From: Alphaproteobacteria bacterium | GTDB taxonomy: Bacteria; Myxococcota_A; UBA796; GCA-2862545 | Direction of reading: 5' to 3' | Length of the DNA: 64,000 bases | Assembly: GCA_020632885.1 (NCBI GenBank) | Contig: JACKEQ010000029.1 | Span: 4,909-68,908, forward strand | Shown: positions 63,560-64,000 of the stretch, in pieces | Numbering within the stretch: position 1 is the first letter of the stretch | How the letters are laid out: every line of letters starts with the position of its first letter | The notes under the pieces: model-generated | What the model was told of the DNA's origin: nothing | Databases searched by the model: none | Seen by the model: the letters and a program-made list of their open reading frames with translations, nothing else | Position numbers and translations under genes: made by a program

Positions 63560-64000
63560 GAGGTGGTCCCACAGGCGGCGAACTGCCGCTCCACGGGGCC
63601 GCCCTGGACCTCGATCCGCGCGACTCCGTCGTGCTTCCGTGGCCGCAGCGCGACCCCGGCCAGATCGCAGAGGGTACGAAGCGCCTCCTCGAGCTGGTCG
63701 CGAACGGTCGGCGAGAAGGCCGAGGTGTCCGCGAGGAAGGCATCGCGGGCCGAGGTGAGGTGGCTCCGTGCCATCGAAGAGAACGTCGCGCCGCCGGCGA
63801 CGAGTGCAACCACGGTCGGCACGAGCGGCAGGAGCGCCTGACCACGCACGTCGCGGAGCGCGAGATCGAGCGGGGTCTCGCCAGCGTCCGAGCGCACGTC
63901 GGCCGGCGCACCGCGGGCCAGCAGTGCGTGCACGGCTCCTGTGTTGGCGGCCGCCGCAGCGAGGTGGATCGCCGTCCTGCCCTCCACCCGCGCCTCGGGA
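63496..64000 (-). CDS. Ankyrin-repeat protein, partial at window edge, frameshifted
   Basis: The reading frame enters from beyond 64000 and shows ankyrin repeat sequence (RTAIHLAAAAANTGAVHALLARGAPADVRSDAGETPLDLALRD). Next comes a short hydrophobic helix (LLPLVPTVVALVAGGATF) and a helical segment. From about 63580 the frame stops making sense, and the other frame begins as QFRRLWDHLVPQFGV. Joined, the two make one protein of unknown length that interacts with other proteins. Confidence 0.65.
   Translation of the reverse strand, partial: PEARVEGRTAIHLAAAAANTGAVHALLARGAPADVRSDAGETPLDLALRDVRGQALLPLVPTVVALVAGGATFSSMARSHLTSARDAFLADTSAFSPTVRDQLEEALRTLCDLAGVALRPRKHDGVARIEVQGGPVERQFAACGTTSCPSSVSPPRSRARPCGSWAT

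Overview
This is a GC-rich (about 70 % by eye) chromosomal segment of a Gram-negative bacterium, most likely a deltaproteobacterial / Myxococcota-type lineage. The grounds are Hanks-type Ser/Thr kinases (one fused to an ATPase and TPR module), DUF2330 proteins, an NtrC-like regulator, AgmX/PglI (TonB-like) C-terminal domains, TolQ/TolR paralogues, many TPR proteins and lipoproteins, and outer-membrane genes (lolA, a beta-barrel). No species can be named from the sequence. Genes are dense, often with 1-4 bp start/stop overlaps. Several promoters fit TTGAC(C/G/T)-N17-TA, and clear U-tract terminators occur.

Layout. 1-4.5 kb: end of a transketolase gene, a frameshifted WGR-like protein and a class A penicillin-binding protein. 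4.5-7.5 kb: a Fur-box-like palindrome, then two tandem DUF2330 genes that look gene-converted. 7.5-10.6 kb (minus): GT-C membrane protein, LysM/AgmX-domain lipoprotein and Ser/Thr kinase in overlapping frames. 10.7-15.1 kb: DedA protein, then (minus) a small HTH protein, a Ski2-like helicase with an RG-rich insert and an ATP-dependent DNA ligase. 15.2-15.4 kb: tRNA-Glu and tRNA-Gln. 15.5-19.8 kb: a lipoprotein, then yceD-rpmF-plsX-acpP-fabF-rpiB. 19.8-20.1 kb: three copies of a 90-bp tandem repeat. 20.1-22.1 kb (minus): GT-C membrane protein and GNAT. 22.2-28.8 kb: glyA-nrdR-ribD-ribE-ribB(X)-ribH-nusB, then DUF2752, an A-type Fe-S carrier, a ferredoxin and tRNA-Phe.

28.9-46.4 kb: a small lipoprotein, NtrC-like regulator and dacB, followed by the most interesting block. 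It encodes exported and TPR/coiled-coil proteins, a TPR lipoprotein, a TolQ homologue, two dissimilar TolR homologues, an FHA-like/transmembrane/TonB-like protein, an exported acidic protein and an outer-membrane beta-barrel, split by terminators into four transcription units. I read it as a proton-driven envelope-spanning machine related to the Agl/Glt gliding or Tol/Exb families. Its function is not known from sequence. 46.5-55.2 kb: ftsK-lolA-rimO, nadD (minus), an S41 protease, pgeF and a TPR lipoprotein. 55.2-60.1 kb (minus): biotin-dependent carboxyltransferase and a kinase-ATPase-TPR protein. 60.2-62.8 kb: rpsP-khpA-rimM-trmD-rplS-yraN. 62.8-64 kb (minus): an ankyrin gene that appears frameshifted and runs off the window.

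The reading is from sequence inspection only. Domain and family calls rest on motifs recognised by eye, without database searches.
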